DNA of 37,059 bases from a bacterium (GTDB lineage Bacteria; Bdellovibrionota_C; UBA2361; SZUA-149; JAGRAN01), in assembly GCA_030431555.1 (NCBI GenBank), contig JAUIIP010000004.1:1-37059 (forward strand), given 5' to 3'. The notes beneath the pieces are model-generated. The model made no database searches. It saw only the letters and a program-made list of their open reading frames with translations, and was not told where the DNA came from. Positions within the stretch are counted from its first letter, which is position 1, and each line of letters opens with the position of its first letter. Shown one piece after another: positions 1-10,200 of the stretch. Position numbers and translations under genes: made by a program.

Positions 1-380
1 CTCTTGTTTAAGTTGTAGTTCCTGCTGCCGATGCTTTCACTCACAATAGAATCTAAATTTGCAGTTACCTGCTCAAAAGTCATCTTTGATTGCTCGAGAG
101 ACTGCTTGAGCTTTTCAAGTTTCGAATCAAGCGAACTCAAACGTCGGGAATAGTGGGATACTTCCTCCAATGCGCGAGCTCTGACGACCGCCTGTCGTCG
201 TGTTTCGTCAATATGCTCTTGCAGGGCACCGACCGGGATCGTAATCGCATACAAACCCAGTGCCATGCTGGTTATGACTACAAGGGTCTTTTCGCGGTGC
301 GTGAGCGAAGCGAACCAAGCGCTCAGCTTTCTGAACGCCGTAGTTCGACTAAGTCGTGCTATTTGCTCCTTTAGACCCAT
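1..380 (-). CDS. gspM: Type II secretion inner-membrane protein GspM-like (3' end outside window)
   Basis: The frame is open from an ATG at 380 to the window edge, giving 126 residues of an incomplete protein. It has a short cytoplasmic N-terminus ending in a THREKTL-type motif, one membrane segment at about residues 33-54, then a long charged helix likely to form a coiled coil (about 60-105). This is the GspM layout: a bitopic protein that binds GspL and stabilises the inner-membrane platform. It begins 2 bp after the gspL stop, so translation is probably coupled. GspM is poorly conserved, so the assignment rests on architecture and position. The C-terminal ferredoxin-like domain is not visible. 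Confidence 0.75.
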   Translation of the reverse strand, partial: MGLKEQIARLSRTTAFRKLSAWFASLTHREKTLVVITSMALGLYAITIPVGALQEHIDETRRQAVVRARALEEVSHYSRRLSSLDSKLEKLKQSLEQSKMTFEQVTANLDSIVSESIGSRNYNLNK

Positions 381-382
381 AC

Positions 383-1867
383 CTACTCGCAAAATCCCAC
401 TTCTGCCTGATATCGGATTCGATTAGTGCCCGGCTCCTTATTCCTGGAGTCGACGCGCACTTCACAGAAGCGATCCTTGCGCTGCTCAAGAGCGGTGTTC
501 AGTTTACCGACGGCGACATAGTCCGGAACAGTCCCGCTAAAGCTCAGTCCGCTGTCTCCGATGTTAATCTTACTGATAGTGATATCGATGTCTTTGCTAA
601 CCGCTACAGACAGCTCTTTGAGTGATTCAAGCGGTGAAAGCGAGGACAGGGAGCCAAGTCCTCGAAGTTGTTGTTCGATGTTGTTTATCTTATCCTGCAG
701 CACCGAAGCCTCTAAGCCGCGCTGCACCGGTTCTCCAGGAAGTGCCGCACGGAATTCTTCCTCAATTCCTTGCTCAATGCGCCCGAGTTGTGAATGGACT
801 GTGTATAGCTGTGTCCCGACCCAAGTACAGATGAAGAAGAAAGCGAGAATAATCCAGGTCAGTTCTTCTTTGAGAGCAGCAACGAAATTGCCCCAAAGTG
901 GTTTGTAGGCGTAGTCGCCCTTGCGGAAATTAACGAGAGGTTTGTTCTCGCTGAGTTCGCGCGCCATCAAGCCGAGTGCCCAACCGAGGTTTGCGTCCGT
1001 GCTTGAGACGTTCGCCGGAAGCGAATAGCACTCGCTGAGATCTATATATTTGGTTCGGCAATTCAGACTTCCCGCCATCCGCTCGCAGGTGCTGCGCTCG
1101 CCTTGAAGGTAAAGCGTCGAAATGCTGCGCGAAGTTTGAGACTCGAAACGCTTGATGCAGGTATGAACTCCCTGCAGAATCGCTCGGATTGCGGTCTGAT
1201 CTTCCAAAGAAATCGGTCCGGGGAACTCGCGCAGCACACAGGCCGCTCCTTCGGAGACGAGAGTTAAGGACGCATGATCCTCTGCAATAAGCAGCAGGCC
1301 ATAGCACGAAGCGGCATCTTCATCACCTAGGAAAACCGACAAACCGCTTGCGGCAGACGACGGAGTAGTCAAAATCTCCGGGTCTATTCCCAGCTGCTGG
1401 AGCCGCTGAAGTGAATTTGCGATATCTTCTCGAGGCAGCACCGAGGCGAGAATTTCAAATCGGCGATCAGCGCCTTCAGATATCGGCAGCGGATCGACGA
1501 CGACGGAGCTGACATCGAAGGGAACCAAATCTTGGAGCTGCAGCGGCACGACCTGGCCGAGATTTTTTGGGTCTTTAAACGGTAGATGCATGGTTTCGAA
1601 AAGAACCGGCCTTCCGGAAATGTAGGCGAACGTATGATCGACTTCCTCCGGGATAAACGGGGAGGCCGCGGCGCGCAGAGCCTCAAGCATTCTTGCAGTG
1701 CTGGGAGCCTGGTCTTCTTGGGGTTCGGCCGTTTCTTGTTCGCCGTTAAACTCATTAAAGTTGATGCTGCCCACCGAGAGGATGTCGATTTGCCCAGGTG
1801 CATGGGCATTGGCGCTGACAATTCGCGCTCTTTCCTCGGAAATATCAACGGCGACGAGTACGGACAT
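383..1867 (-). CDS. gspL: Type II secretion protein GspL (actin-like cytoplasmic domain plus periplasmic domain)
   Basis: The product is about 494 residues. The first ~330 residues resemble the PilM/GspL actin-like fold, starting LVAVDISEERARIV and ending with NFRKGDYAY, which matches the GspL 'NLRQGxFA' motif before the membrane. One hydrophobic segment lies near residue 340 (TWIILAFFFICTWVG). A coiled coil and a small periplasmic ferredoxin-like domain follow (DIDITISKINIGDSGLSFSG). GspL recruits the GspE ATPase to the inner membrane and pairs with GspM downstream. The start is uncertain: ATG at 1867, or in-frame TTG at 1876 with AAGAG close upstream. No gene lies between it and gspJ, where gspK is normally found. 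Confidence 0.88.
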   Translation of the reverse strand: MSVLVAVDISEERARIVSANAHAPGQIDILSVGSINFNEFNGEQETAEPQEDQAPSTARMLEALRAAASPFIPEEVDHTFAYISGRPVLFETMHLPFKDPKNLGQVVPLQLQDLVPFDVSSVVVDPLPISEGADRRFEILASVLPREDIANSLQRLQQLGIDPEILTTPSSAASGLSVFLGDEDAASCYGLLLIAEDHASLTLVSEGAACVLREFPGPISLEDQTAIRAILQGVHTCIKRFESQTSRSISTLYLQGERSTCERMAGSLNCRTKYIDLSECYSLPANVSSTDANLGWALGLMARELSENKPLVNFRKGDYAYKPLWGNFVAALKEELTWIILAFFFICTWVGTQLYTVHSQLGRIEQGIEEEFRAALPGEPVQRGLEASVLQDKINNIEQQLRGLGSLSSLSPLESLKELSVAVSKDIDITISKINIGDSGLSFSGTVPDYVAVGKLNTALEQRKDRFCEVRVDSRNKEPGTNRIRYQAEVGFCE

Positions 1868-1929
1868 GGCATCCAAATGCTCTTACTATTTCATATATTT
1901 ATCATCCGACTATTACCCCAGCAAGCTGT

Positions 1930-2685
1930 TTAGCCGCCTGAGAAGGGGTTAGTTGCGCCGGCTGTGGCGGCCTGTTTCGTGTTGATCGTAACCGCTGTTT
2001 TAAAGGTCTCTGGGCCGCCGCGTTCGCTGGCGAGCTTGAGTTCGATTTCTATCACCTCGGGAAACCCAAAGCGCCGGCCTCGCCAGGAGTCGAACCATCT
2101 TTCTGCTACGCGGTAGCGAAAATTAAGGGACAGGACGTTGTCGGCCAGCGGCAATACAATCTTGCGTTTCTTGTAAATCTCGGAGTCGCTGATCCCAGCA
2201 GGGTACTCTTCACGAACGAGCATGTAGCTGCGCTCCTCGCCGAGCTGAACGGCCGGGCTGTCCTCCGGTTCGACCAATTTGTATTCGATCTCTACCCGAC
2301 CGAAATTGTTGCGTCCGCCAATGACTGCCTGTCCGCTGCCTTCACTGACAAAGCGAATTTTGTCTTTATCAGCCTTGGCTCCCGATTCGTCTATGCCGAG
2401 CAGATAGCGTCGGCTGCTGATATTACCCGAAGTTTCTCCGGCGCTTTCCAGTGCTTCGGAGTTGATCGGTTCATCAACGGCGCTGAGCAGTTCGCGATTG
2501 AGGCGGCTGAAGAGAAGTGTTGCGGTCCGCTGGTTGTCCCGCCCGTCGAGCACAAGATTTCGCCCTCGGATAAAGCTGCCTACCGTGCCGAAGAGGATAC
2601 CGCCCATTAAGACTAGCAGTCCCGTTACGACGATAATCTCAAGCAGTGTAAATCCTCTTTCAGCTTGTAAAGTGCGAAACTTCAA
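1930..2685 (-). CDS. gspJ: Type II secretion minor pseudopilin GspJ
   Basis: The 251-residue product starts with a type IV prepilin leader, MKFRTLQAERG/FTLLE, with the conserved Glu at +5. A hydrophobic helix follows to about residue 40. The globular part is of the right size for GspJ and ends with a beta-rich region (VIEIELKLAS...TFKTAVTI). GspJ sits at the pseudopilus tip together with GspI and normally GspK. It lies 9 bp after gspI and 53-62 bp before gspL. The assignment to J rather than another minor pseudopilin comes from size and gene order. Confidence 0.9.
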   Translation of the reverse strand: MKFRTLQAERGFTLLEIIVVTGLLVLMGGILFGTVGSFIRGRNLVLDGRDNQRTATLLFSRLNRELLSAVDEPINSEALESAGETSGNISSRRYLLGIDESGAKADKDKIRFVSEGSGQAVIGGRNNFGRVEIEYKLVEPEDSPAVQLGEERSYMLVREEYPAGISDSEIYKKRKIVLPLADNVLSLNFRYRVAERWFDSWRGRRFGFPEVIEIELKLASERGGPETFKTAVTINTKQAATAGATNPFSGG

Positions 2686-2694
2686 TTCAGTTTC

Positions 2695-3138
2695 CTAAGT
2701 TCCCGGCGTTGTTCGCATGAAATAAGTCAGCACAAACTGTTCGTTTATTCGGTCGCCCCACCTGATAGTAATGTCGACGCGCCGCATAGCGTCTTCAACG
2801 AGCGGTAAATCCAGGGACTGAACCTCCTGTTCGTAGGTCCAGCCGGCATATTTTTCTTTTAGCTTTTGCTCAGCTCCAATTTCGTCTACGGCGAGGTCTT
2901 TCAATACATCTGCAAGCTCACGTTCTTCGCTGCCGACTCCCGGCGACTTATTGTCGGCTTCGATTATCGACATGATTTGCTTAGCTGCCAGCGCCGCCTG
3001 AACTCGGTTGCGTTCATTGATGTAAGTGCCCATGTTGTCGGTGTGCAGGCCGACCAGCGCAACTAGAGCTACGCCTAGGATGGCAATTGCCACGGCCACT
3101 TCGACCAGCGTAAATCCGCTATTTGCCCTGTTCATCAT
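2695..3138 (-). CDS. gspI: Type II secretion minor pseudopilin GspI
   Basis: The product is a short pseudopilin of about 147 residues. The leader reads MMNRANSG/FTLVEVAVAIAILGVALVAL, with prepilin peptidase cleavage expected after Gly and Glu at +5. The body carries the typical GspI phrase AALAAKQIMSIIEAD and ends in a strand-rich segment (VDITIRWGD). The adjacent ATGs at 3138 and 3135 put the leader at normal length; an upstream in-frame start at 3174 would give an unusually long leader buried in gspH. The gene overlaps the end of gspH by about 20 bp, so coupling is likely. Confidence 0.9.
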   Translation of the reverse strand: MMNRANSGFTLVEVAVAIAILGVALVALVGLHTDNMGTYINERNRVQAALAAKQIMSIIEADNKSPGVGSEERELADVLKDLAVDEIGAEQKLKEKYAGWTYEQEVQSLDLPLVEDAMRRVDITIRWGDRINEQFVLTYFMRTTPGT

Positions 3139-3889
3139 CCAGCAGCCATTCGTATTTCTTGTCGCCGTTCTCAAGCAGAACTTTACCGGTCGAGGGGTTC
3201 ATCATCGTGGTGTAAACTTGCGAGCCTACCTCGAAATGCATCACCGCAAACTCTGACGCGCCGCGTGGGGAGAAGCGGACATAGCCGATGCCTTCCGTGA
3301 TTTCACCTCGGGGACTGCGTAAGTCGCGGATATTGATCCCCGGACTCAGCTTTTGCTCCTCTGCAAGCTTTGGAAATTCGATCGGTGTGCCGAGGCGAAC
3401 ATTCCCGTTCGGGTCTGCGAATATCTCCTGGTAGAACAGCGTTTCCAGATCCTGGGCCTGACGCAAGTCTTCCCGGGCATATTCTTCTTCCATGGTAAGG
3501 CTGTCTTCGAGCTTCTTTTCCTCTCTTCGCTTCTTCTCTCCCTGGGTCCTCAGGTTTGCTAGGTAGTCTACGTTCTGAACTTCATCGTCGTTTGTTCGGG
3601 TGACTTCCCGCAGGACTCGGTATGAATTCTCGTCGAGGTTGATGCGAAGCTGGTAACCGGTGTTTCTGGAGATTGATTGGGTATAAAGGAACTCCCAAGT
3701 ATCAATGAGCTTTCGCAGATCGCCGCGCTGTCTCCAGCCCATCAAAGATTCGAAGCGCGTTACAACCAGTCCGCTCATAAAGACGAACAGAATTATAACC
3801 AGAATCATTTCAACCAGCGTAAATCCGCCGTCGCCGCGTCGGCAGCGACGGCTGTTTGAACGACTTGATCTAAGGTCGCATTGTAACAT
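3119..3889 (-). CDS. gspH: Type II secretion minor pseudopilin GspH
   Basis: The product is about 256 residues with a basic leader ending GDGG/FTLVEMILVIILFVFMSGLVV. The Gly/Phe cleavage site and Glu+5 are present. It continues with the GspH-type segment that follows the helix (LRKLIDTWEFLYTQSISRNTGYQLRINL). A charged stretch rich in Lys/Glu around residues 125-160 (EKKRREEKKLEDS) is longer than usual and is probably a surface loop. The ATG at 3889 is preferred because AGCAGG lies just upstream and it keeps a modest leader. It overlaps the end of gspG by about 20 bp. Confidence 0.87.
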   Translation of the reverse strand: MLQCDLRSSRSNSRRCRRGDGGFTLVEMILVIILFVFMSGLVVTRFESLMGWRQRGDLRKLIDTWEFLYTQSISRNTGYQLRINLDENSYRVLREVTRTNDDEVQNVDYLANLRTQGEKKRREEKKLEDSLTMEEEYAREDLRQAQDLETLFYQEIFADPNGNVRLGTPIEFPKLAEEQKLSPGINIRDLRSPRGEITEGIGYVRFSPRGASEFAVMHFEVGSQVYTTMMNPSTGKVLLENGDKKYEWLLDDEQGK

Positions 3890-4298
3890 CCTGCTTGCTG
3901 CCTTCGCCGCCGGGAATTCCATCAGAGCCCAAGCTCGTCAGGGAATAAGAGCGGCCATTGTTTTCGGTCTTGTATACGAACGGATAGCCGAATACGTCAC
4001 TTAGCTCTTCGTCGCTGATCAGCGCCTGAAAGAACTTACCGCTCTTCTGCACGTCAGCGTTTGGAGACATCAAATCCTGCAAGCTCGAAGGGTAGGTGTT
4101 GAATTCGAAGCGATATTGCTCGATCGCGTTCTTGACCTTTTCCATTCTTACGGTGTTCAGCCGAGCTTTAGCTTCGTCACCTTTTCCGATTACACCTTTG
4201 GCAACGACGCCAAAAACCAACGAAATCAGGATGATTACGACGATAATTTCGATCAGGGTCATCCCGCGATTCGAAGAAAGTACAGACCTTACTCTCAT
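3870..4298 (-). CDS. gspG: Type II secretion major pseudopilin GspG
   Basis: The 142-residue product builds the pseudopilus shaft. The leader MRVRSVLSSNRG/MTLIEIIVVIILISLVF has a Met rather than Phe at +1, which is tolerated in this family. The body KGDEAKARLNTVRMEKVKNAIEQY...YPSSLQDL and the C-terminal YSLTSLGSDGIPGGEGSKQD match GspG; the C-terminal acidic loop corresponds to the calcium site known in the family. The ATG at 4298 is chosen because AGAGG lies 5 nt upstream, whereas the longest open frame (4352) would run into gspF. It begins 43 bp after the gspF stop. Confidence 0.93.
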   Translation of the reverse strand: MRVRSVLSSNRGMTLIEIIVVIILISLVFGVVAKGVIGKGDEAKARLNTVRMEKVKNAIEQYRFEFNTYPSSLQDLMSPNADVQKSGKFFQALISDEELSDVFGYPFVYKTENNGRSYSLTSLGSDGIPGGEGSKQDVTMRP

Positions 4299-4341
4299 AA
4301 TACCTCTATTAATTGTCCGATACCTGCTTTGAGCGCGCAGC

Positions 4342-5565
4342 TTAACCAGCAAGCGATGTCATTTCGAGCATTGGAAGAAGGACAGACACTAGTATCATTC
4401 CTACAATGCCGGCGAGGATTAGTATAAGAATCGGATTCAACACCGCTGTCAACGCAGAAATAACAGTATTTACCTCAGATTCGTAGGCTCGCGCAGATCT
4501 GAGCAGCATCGACTCCAGTTCACCTGTTTTTTCGCCAATCGCCGTCATGTGCACCAGCAGTCTAGGGAATACTCCAGACTTATCGAGCTCGTCCGCCAGG
4601 TTCTTGCCCTCACGCACTCCTTCTCGTGCGTCGGCGATTGCTTTCTCTATGACGACGTTGCCGATGATATTCTTCACTATTGTTAGAGCGGTCAGCAACT
4701 CAACGCCGCTGGAGAGCATTGTGCCAAGGGTGCGCGAGAAGCGCGCGGAAGCAGCTTTAGTTGTAAGTGCTCCAAACACTGGAAGTTTTAACTTAATACC
4801 GTCTATTCGTTCTCTTCCTGCTTCAGTCTTGTAGTAGCGCACCAGTGAGATGATGATAAAAGCTACGAGCAGCACGCAGGGAAGCCACTGCGCCTGGATA
4901 AAGTCGCTCATAGCGATAACGATTCTAGTGGGAGTAGGCAGTACGCCGCCGTGCTCTTCGAAGATCTCAGTTATTTGCGGCACTACGTAGGTTAGCAGCA
5001 GAATCACTACACCAAGGCAGAGAACGAGCATCAGCATCGGGTAGGCGAGTGCCGCGAATACCTGCCGCCTCAGCGCTGCTGAGGATTCTAGTAAGTCGGC
5101 AAGTCGTTCAAGCACGATTTCCAGCGTTCCACTGGCTTCCGCTGAAGCGATCATGTTCGGGTAGAGTTTCGGGAAGACTCGAGGGTGTGCTCGTACAGCG
5201 TCTGCAAATGTAGAACCTTCGTTCACCCGGCTTGCGATGTCGGCGATGACGGCCTTCAGCCGAGGCTGGTCGAGCTGGTCGCCGAGAGCTTTAAGTGATT
5301 CCACGAGCGGCATGCCGGCACCAACAAGCGTCGCCAGCTGCCGCGTGGCTATTCCGAGCTGGGCCGCACCCACCCGGCGTTCGCCGAAGATACTCGCACC
5401 CTTAGCGCTCTTGCCGAGTGCCTTTGATTTTGTTTCTTCAAGCGAAGTAGGGAATACGCCTTGAAGTTTGAGCTTGCTGCGTGCAGCTCGGACGCTTTCT
5501 GCGTCGACGACGCCTTTGACCTTTTTTCCACTCGCATTGAGTGCAGTGTATTCGAAAACAGCCAT
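4342..5565 (-). CDS. gspF: Type II secretion inner-membrane platform protein GspF
   Basis: The 407-residue polytopic protein has two T2SF repeats. The N-terminus (MAVFEYTALNASGKKVKGVVDAES) and the repeats, each with ATRQLATLVGAGMPLVESL-type and FSRTLGTMLSSGVELLTAL-type helices, are diagnostic. It has three membrane spans, near residues 170-190, 220-240 and 375-398. GspF is the core of the inner-membrane platform and is thought to transmit motion from GspE to the pseudopilus. Length is normal. It starts 6 bp after the gspE stop. Confidence 0.96.
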   Translation of the reverse strand: MAVFEYTALNASGKKVKGVVDAESVRAARSKLKLQGVFPTSLEETKSKALGKSAKGASIFGERRVGAAQLGIATRQLATLVGAGMPLVESLKALGDQLDQPRLKAVIADIASRVNEGSTFADAVRAHPRVFPKLYPNMIASAEASGTLEIVLERLADLLESSAALRRQVFAALAYPMLMLVLCLGVVILLLTYVVPQITEIFEEHGGVLPTPTRIVIAMSDFIQAQWLPCVLLVAFIIISLVRYYKTEAGRERIDGIKLKLPVFGALTTKAASARFSRTLGTMLSSGVELLTALTIVKNIIGNVVIEKAIADAREGVREGKNLADELDKSGVFPRLLVHMTAIGEKTGELESMLLRSARAYESEVNTVISALTAVLNPILILILAGIVGMILVSVLLPMLEMTSLAG

Positions 5566-5571
5566 AGCAGC

Positions 5572-7233
5572 TTACTCGAGCAAGTCTTCTTGGGTGACTC
5601 TAAGCACTTCTTCTGCTGAAGTAACGCCGGATAGGACTTTCTCCGCGCCGTCACTGCGCAGACTTTGCATCTTGGTAGCTCGTGCGCGTATCTCGCTGGC
5701 ATTTGCGCGATCCATGATTGCATTCCGAATCGTATCGTTGATCACCAGCAGCTCGTGAATTCCGGTTCTCCCTTTGTAACCGGTAAACTGACATTCTTCG
5801 CAGCCGGCATCGCTCGCACGGTAGATTGTTGTTTGCTGCGTCGCAAAACCGGGGTCGATTCCCAGCTCACGGCATTCGCCTTCAGAAATCGGGTGCGGGA
5901 CGCGGCAGCTCGAGCACAATGTTCGAACCAATCGCTGAGCCATGATTGCGATTACACTTGATGAAATAAGGAACGGTTCGACGCCCATGTCGAGAAGTCT
6001 TGTCACCGCGCCGGGGGCATCATTGGTGTGTAGGGTTGAGAATACCAGGTGTCCTGTGAGCGATGCTTGAATCGCAATCGTAACGGTCTCTAAGTCCCGA
6101 ATCTCACCGACCATAATCACATCCGGGTCTTGGCGCAGAATTGAGCGCAAGCCCGAGGCGAAAGTGAAGTCAATCTTAGGATTGACCTGCATCTGTCCGA
6201 TTCCACCGATTTCATATTCAACCGGATCCTCAACGGTAAGGATATTCTTGTCGACGGAGTTAATCTCGGTCAAACAGGCGTAAAGCGTAGTCGTTTTACC
6301 GGAACCGGTAGGTCCGGTAACGAGGATAATGCCGTGACTTTTCCGAATGAAGCGCTCGAGTTCGGTTCGATTCGGTTTATTCAAGCCTAAGGTTTCCATG
6401 CTGAGCACGACTTTGGATTTGTCGAGCAGACGCATAACGATCCGCTCCCCGTAGCGCGTCGGCACCGTCGAGACACGAATATCAACATCCTGACCCGCGA
6501 TTCTCAGGCCGATGCGCCCGTCCTGCGGCAGGCGCTTTTCCGCGATATTTAAGTTCGCCATGACTTTTACGCGTGACAAGATTGCTGCCTGAAAGCGCCT
6601 GTCTTGAGTGTCGACGTCGTGCAGCACGCCGTCGATGCGAAAGCGAACCTTGAGGCTGTCTTCAAACGGCTCGATATGAATATCGCTTGCTCTTCGGCTG
6701 GCAGCTCTAAAGATCAGAGTATTGACATAGCGAATGATCGGCGCGTCATCGTCCTCAGCATCAGTTACATCAATTTTTAGACTAGTCGCGATATCGCTTG
6801 AGCTGCTTGAGTCGTCTTCTTCCGGCGCCAGCGAAGAGTCCCGGTCGCTCATTAGGTTTGTGCGGATCCCGTTAATTGCTCGGATGATTTCGGACTCGGG
6901 AGCAACGACTACGTTAATCGGCCGTTCGTAGCACAGTCTAAGCGCGTCTACCGCTTCGATGTGTAGTGGGTCGCTTACCGCAATTGTCACGCCGGTTTCG
7001 TCTTCGGAAATTGGGACAAGCTTAAACTGTTTTCCCCAAGAGCCGATTATCCGCGAGAACTCTCCGCGCACTAAAGTTCTCGGAGGATCGATTTGCCCGA
7101 GATTCTCGCGAAACTCATAGCCAAGCTGCTCAGCAAATTGTCGCGCACCATTAGAAATGGGGGAGCCTGCGGCTCCGGCCGCTCCGCTTGGGGCATTCTT
7201 CTTTGGCTGATCGTTTGACTGCTCCACAGACAT
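5572..7233 (-). CDS. gspE: Type II secretion assembly ATPase GspE
   Basis: The 553-residue AAA-type secretion ATPase has an N-terminal GspE/MshE-N domain (about residues 30-125) that would bind GspL. The C-terminal catalytic domain has Walker A GPTGSGKTTTLYA, the Asp box, Walker B DPDVIMVGEIRD and the His box GHLVFSTLHTNDAPG. A tetracysteine zinc module, CSSC...CEEC, lies near residues 440-490. It supplies energy for pseudopilus assembly on the cytoplasmic face. Size and motif set are complete with no sign of decay. An acidic Ser-rich linker (EEDDSSSSSD) precedes the catalytic part. Confidence 0.97.
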   Translation of the reverse strand: MSVEQSNDQPKKNAPSGAAGAAGSPISNGARQFAEQLGYEFRENLGQIDPPRTLVRGEFSRIIGSWGKQFKLVPISEDETGVTIAVSDPLHIEAVDALRLCYERPINVVVAPESEIIRAINGIRTNLMSDRDSSLAPEEDDSSSSSDIATSLKIDVTDAEDDDAPIIRYVNTLIFRAASRRASDIHIEPFEDSLKVRFRIDGVLHDVDTQDRRFQAAILSRVKVMANLNIAEKRLPQDGRIGLRIAGQDVDIRVSTVPTRYGERIVMRLLDKSKVVLSMETLGLNKPNRTELERFIRKSHGIILVTGPTGSGKTTTLYACLTEINSVDKNILTVEDPVEYEIGGIGQMQVNPKIDFTFASGLRSILRQDPDVIMVGEIRDLETVTIAIQASLTGHLVFSTLHTNDAPGAVTRLLDMGVEPFLISSSVIAIMAQRLVRTLCSSCRVPHPISEGECRELGIDPGFATQQTTIYRASDAGCEECQFTGYKGRTGIHELLVINDTIRNAIMDRANASEIRARATKMQSLRSDGAEKVLSGVTSAEEVLRVTQEDLLE

Positions 7234-7257
7234 GCTCGAGTTAATTGTCGGCTTCGA

Positions 7258-10200
7258 CTAAGAACTGCGCTTCCAGGGTCCTTTGCCGAGCGCAATCGTT
7301 TCTTTTGGCGATAGCTGATACCAGACTTCGGAAGATTGTAGTGACTGATGTGCAGCAGAAGCATCTGTCCGGGACGTGTAATTGCCTAAACAGACAAACT
7401 CCTGCATCTCGCCGTCTACTGCGAAGGAGTAGCGAGCTCCCGGGGCAAAGAATGCGCCGCCAACTGTACTATCGCTTCCCGCAACTACTAAGCCGATGGT
7501 TCCGTAGTCGTCCGCCCATTGAAATGCCATATCGCCTCCGCTTTCAGGCTTCTTAAGTGCGCGCAGGACGACCCAGCGTCTTGGGCCGCTTACGGTAGCG
7601 GGTTTTCTGAAAGCTGACGCCGAAGTTGAGAGCGACGGCCTTACCGCTGATTTGGCACTTGATTGCGTCTTGAGCGCCGCACTGCCCGGCAGCTTAGGCT
7701 TAACGGTGATGTCAATCACATCGTCGCTGCTCTCTGCCGCTTTAGCGTTTTGCGGCAAAGTTGCAGCTCCCGCGCCCGAAGCTGTTTTCTCAGGTTTTAC
7801 GATGATCTTCTTCGGCGGACGAATCGTGCTCGGAATCGGTGCCTCTTCCTCAGACGGCTCCACGACTCGATCTATCTTTCTGTCATAGAGCACGTCTTTA
7901 TAGCGCGGGCTCGCTTCAAGCTGAAGCATCTGCTTGTTCAAGCCGTCTCTATACTCCTTAGTTGAGTCTCGTGCCGCGAATTGGTCTTCAATAATTTTCG
8001 GCGTGATGAATATCAGCAGATTTGTTCGCCGTTCGACAATATCTTCGCGCTTAAATAGGTAGCCCAGTACAGGGATATCTTGGAGGAAGGGAACGCCTCG
8101 AGTTGACTCAGTGCTGTTGTCCGAAATTAAGCCGCCGGTCACAATCATTTGACCGCTCTTAATATCTACCGTGGTTTCGGTAGTGCGGATAGTAGTCGTC
8201 GGCCCGTTCGGATCATTTCTTGTTGAGTTCACAACGTTCGATATCTCAACGAAGATGTTCAAATTAACGAAATCACCGCTGCTGATTTGAGGGGTGATTC
8301 GCAATGTGATTCCCACATCCTGGCGCTCAATCGAGTTGAACGTGTTGTTGATGTTGGAGGTGTCAGTCGAGGTGCTTGTTACGAAGGGCACGTTCTCACC
8401 GACGATGATTTCAGCTTCTTCGTTGTCTGTCGTGACAATAGTCGGAGCGCTCAGCACGTTTACGTTGCTATTCCTGCTAAGAGCGGTAACAAGCACGCCT
8501 TGGGAGGGCAGTACGAGCCCGCCAGGCAGAGTTATGGTTCCGGTGCTTGCTGCCGCAATTGTCAGGTCGCTCAATGCGCCCGGATTAGTCACAAGGTCGG
8601 TCAGTCCGCCATAGTTGGTCTGAGCGAATATTCCGCCGTTGTCGTTGCCGCCTGAAGCCTGCCACTCTACGCCGACACCTTCTTCTTTGTTAAGCGTGAC
8701 TTCGAGGATCGTAGCTTCAACAATGACTTGCGGGCGTTTGATGTCGAGGTCCTTGATCAACTCCTTAACTCTCTCGTAATCGCTTCGCGAAGCGTTGATA
8801 ATTAAGGAATTAGTAGCCGGGTCGGGCGCAATCGAAACCTCGCCTTCGAAACTGACCTTTCCCCGGCCCTCGCCGCCGGAGCTGAGACCGGCCTGGGCCA
8901 GCCGCCGCCGTCTAAGCGCCTCGGCCAGACGAGCGGTTGGCGACTGAGTCGCCGACGAACTGCTTGAACTTCGCTGTGAGCGAGAAATAGAGCTTCCGCT
9001 GGAACGCTCGCTGGATGAGCCGGTATCGGTAGAATCGCTGCCTGAGATTACGTTGTTGATGATTTCTGCGAGTTCTTCGGCATCTGCGTGCTGAACACGG
9101 TAAACGTAGAATCGTCCGCCGCCAAGGTCGACAGGGCTGTCGAGCTGTTCGACCAAAGCTCGAACCCGGAGAGTTAACTCCGGATCGGCAAGCACGATTA
9201 GTGAGTTCGTGCGCTTGTCTGGAATAACTTTCAGCGGCAGCGTGCGCTTTGATTCGATGTTGGTGCCGGAACTACCCGCGGCAGCGGCTCGAGCCGCTGC
9301 CTGGCGTGTGCGGCGTGCGATTGCCCGAGATCTCACGCTGGAAACAGCGTCAGGTTCGTCGTCATCGTCGCCGAGAATTTCCTCAATCTTCTCAGCAATG
9401 TCTTCCGCGTCAGCGTATTGCACTGGGATAATGGTTAAATCTTGATCGAGCGCCGGAATATCCAGCTCCTTGATCATCTTCTTAAGCCTCGCGATGTTTG
9501 CCTGAGAGTCTATGATTATCAGCGAATTTGAGCCGGAGAATGAATTAACAACACCGCCCGTTGATACGTATTGCGTCAGCAGCTTCTGCATGTCAGCTGC
9601 GGCAACATGTGAAAGTCTGACAAACTCAGTTACGACCTGGTCCGATGGGATGCGGCTGCCGTCGGGTTTGATTGGTATGGTTGTTTGTTTAGCATCCTTG
9701 GAAGCTACAACCTTCCATGTGTTTTCTTCGATTGGAACAGTCGTATAGCCTTTGAGCAGCAGCACCGAATCAAAGATTCTAAGTGCCTCGGAAATAGTCA
9801 CCGGGCTGGGGAGGTGGATTGTGACTTTGCCCTTGACGCCGCTGTCCACGACGTAGTTGCGTTTGGTTAGTTTGCTGAAGGTCTTGATCAGCGCCGTTAT
9901 GTCGGCGTCTTTGACGTTTAGCAAGGTGGTCTTTTCATTGCCGCGCTTGTCAAGAAATTCGTCGGCTTGATCAGCTGCTGCGAATTCGTCCTCTGCGTCC
10001 GGGGCGGGCAGTTCGGTCTCGGATTCAGCTGTATCTTGAAGCTGCTTGTCGGTTATCTTGTTTGTGCGCTCGAGGACTTTGGTCAGTGGTTTGCTGCCGA
10101 CGCCTTCTTCGACGAGTTCAACCGGAAGAGCATAGTTCAGCGAGAACCGAATTCCGTCATCGTCGATCGTCTCTGAGCCGCTGTTTGATGCATCTTCAGC

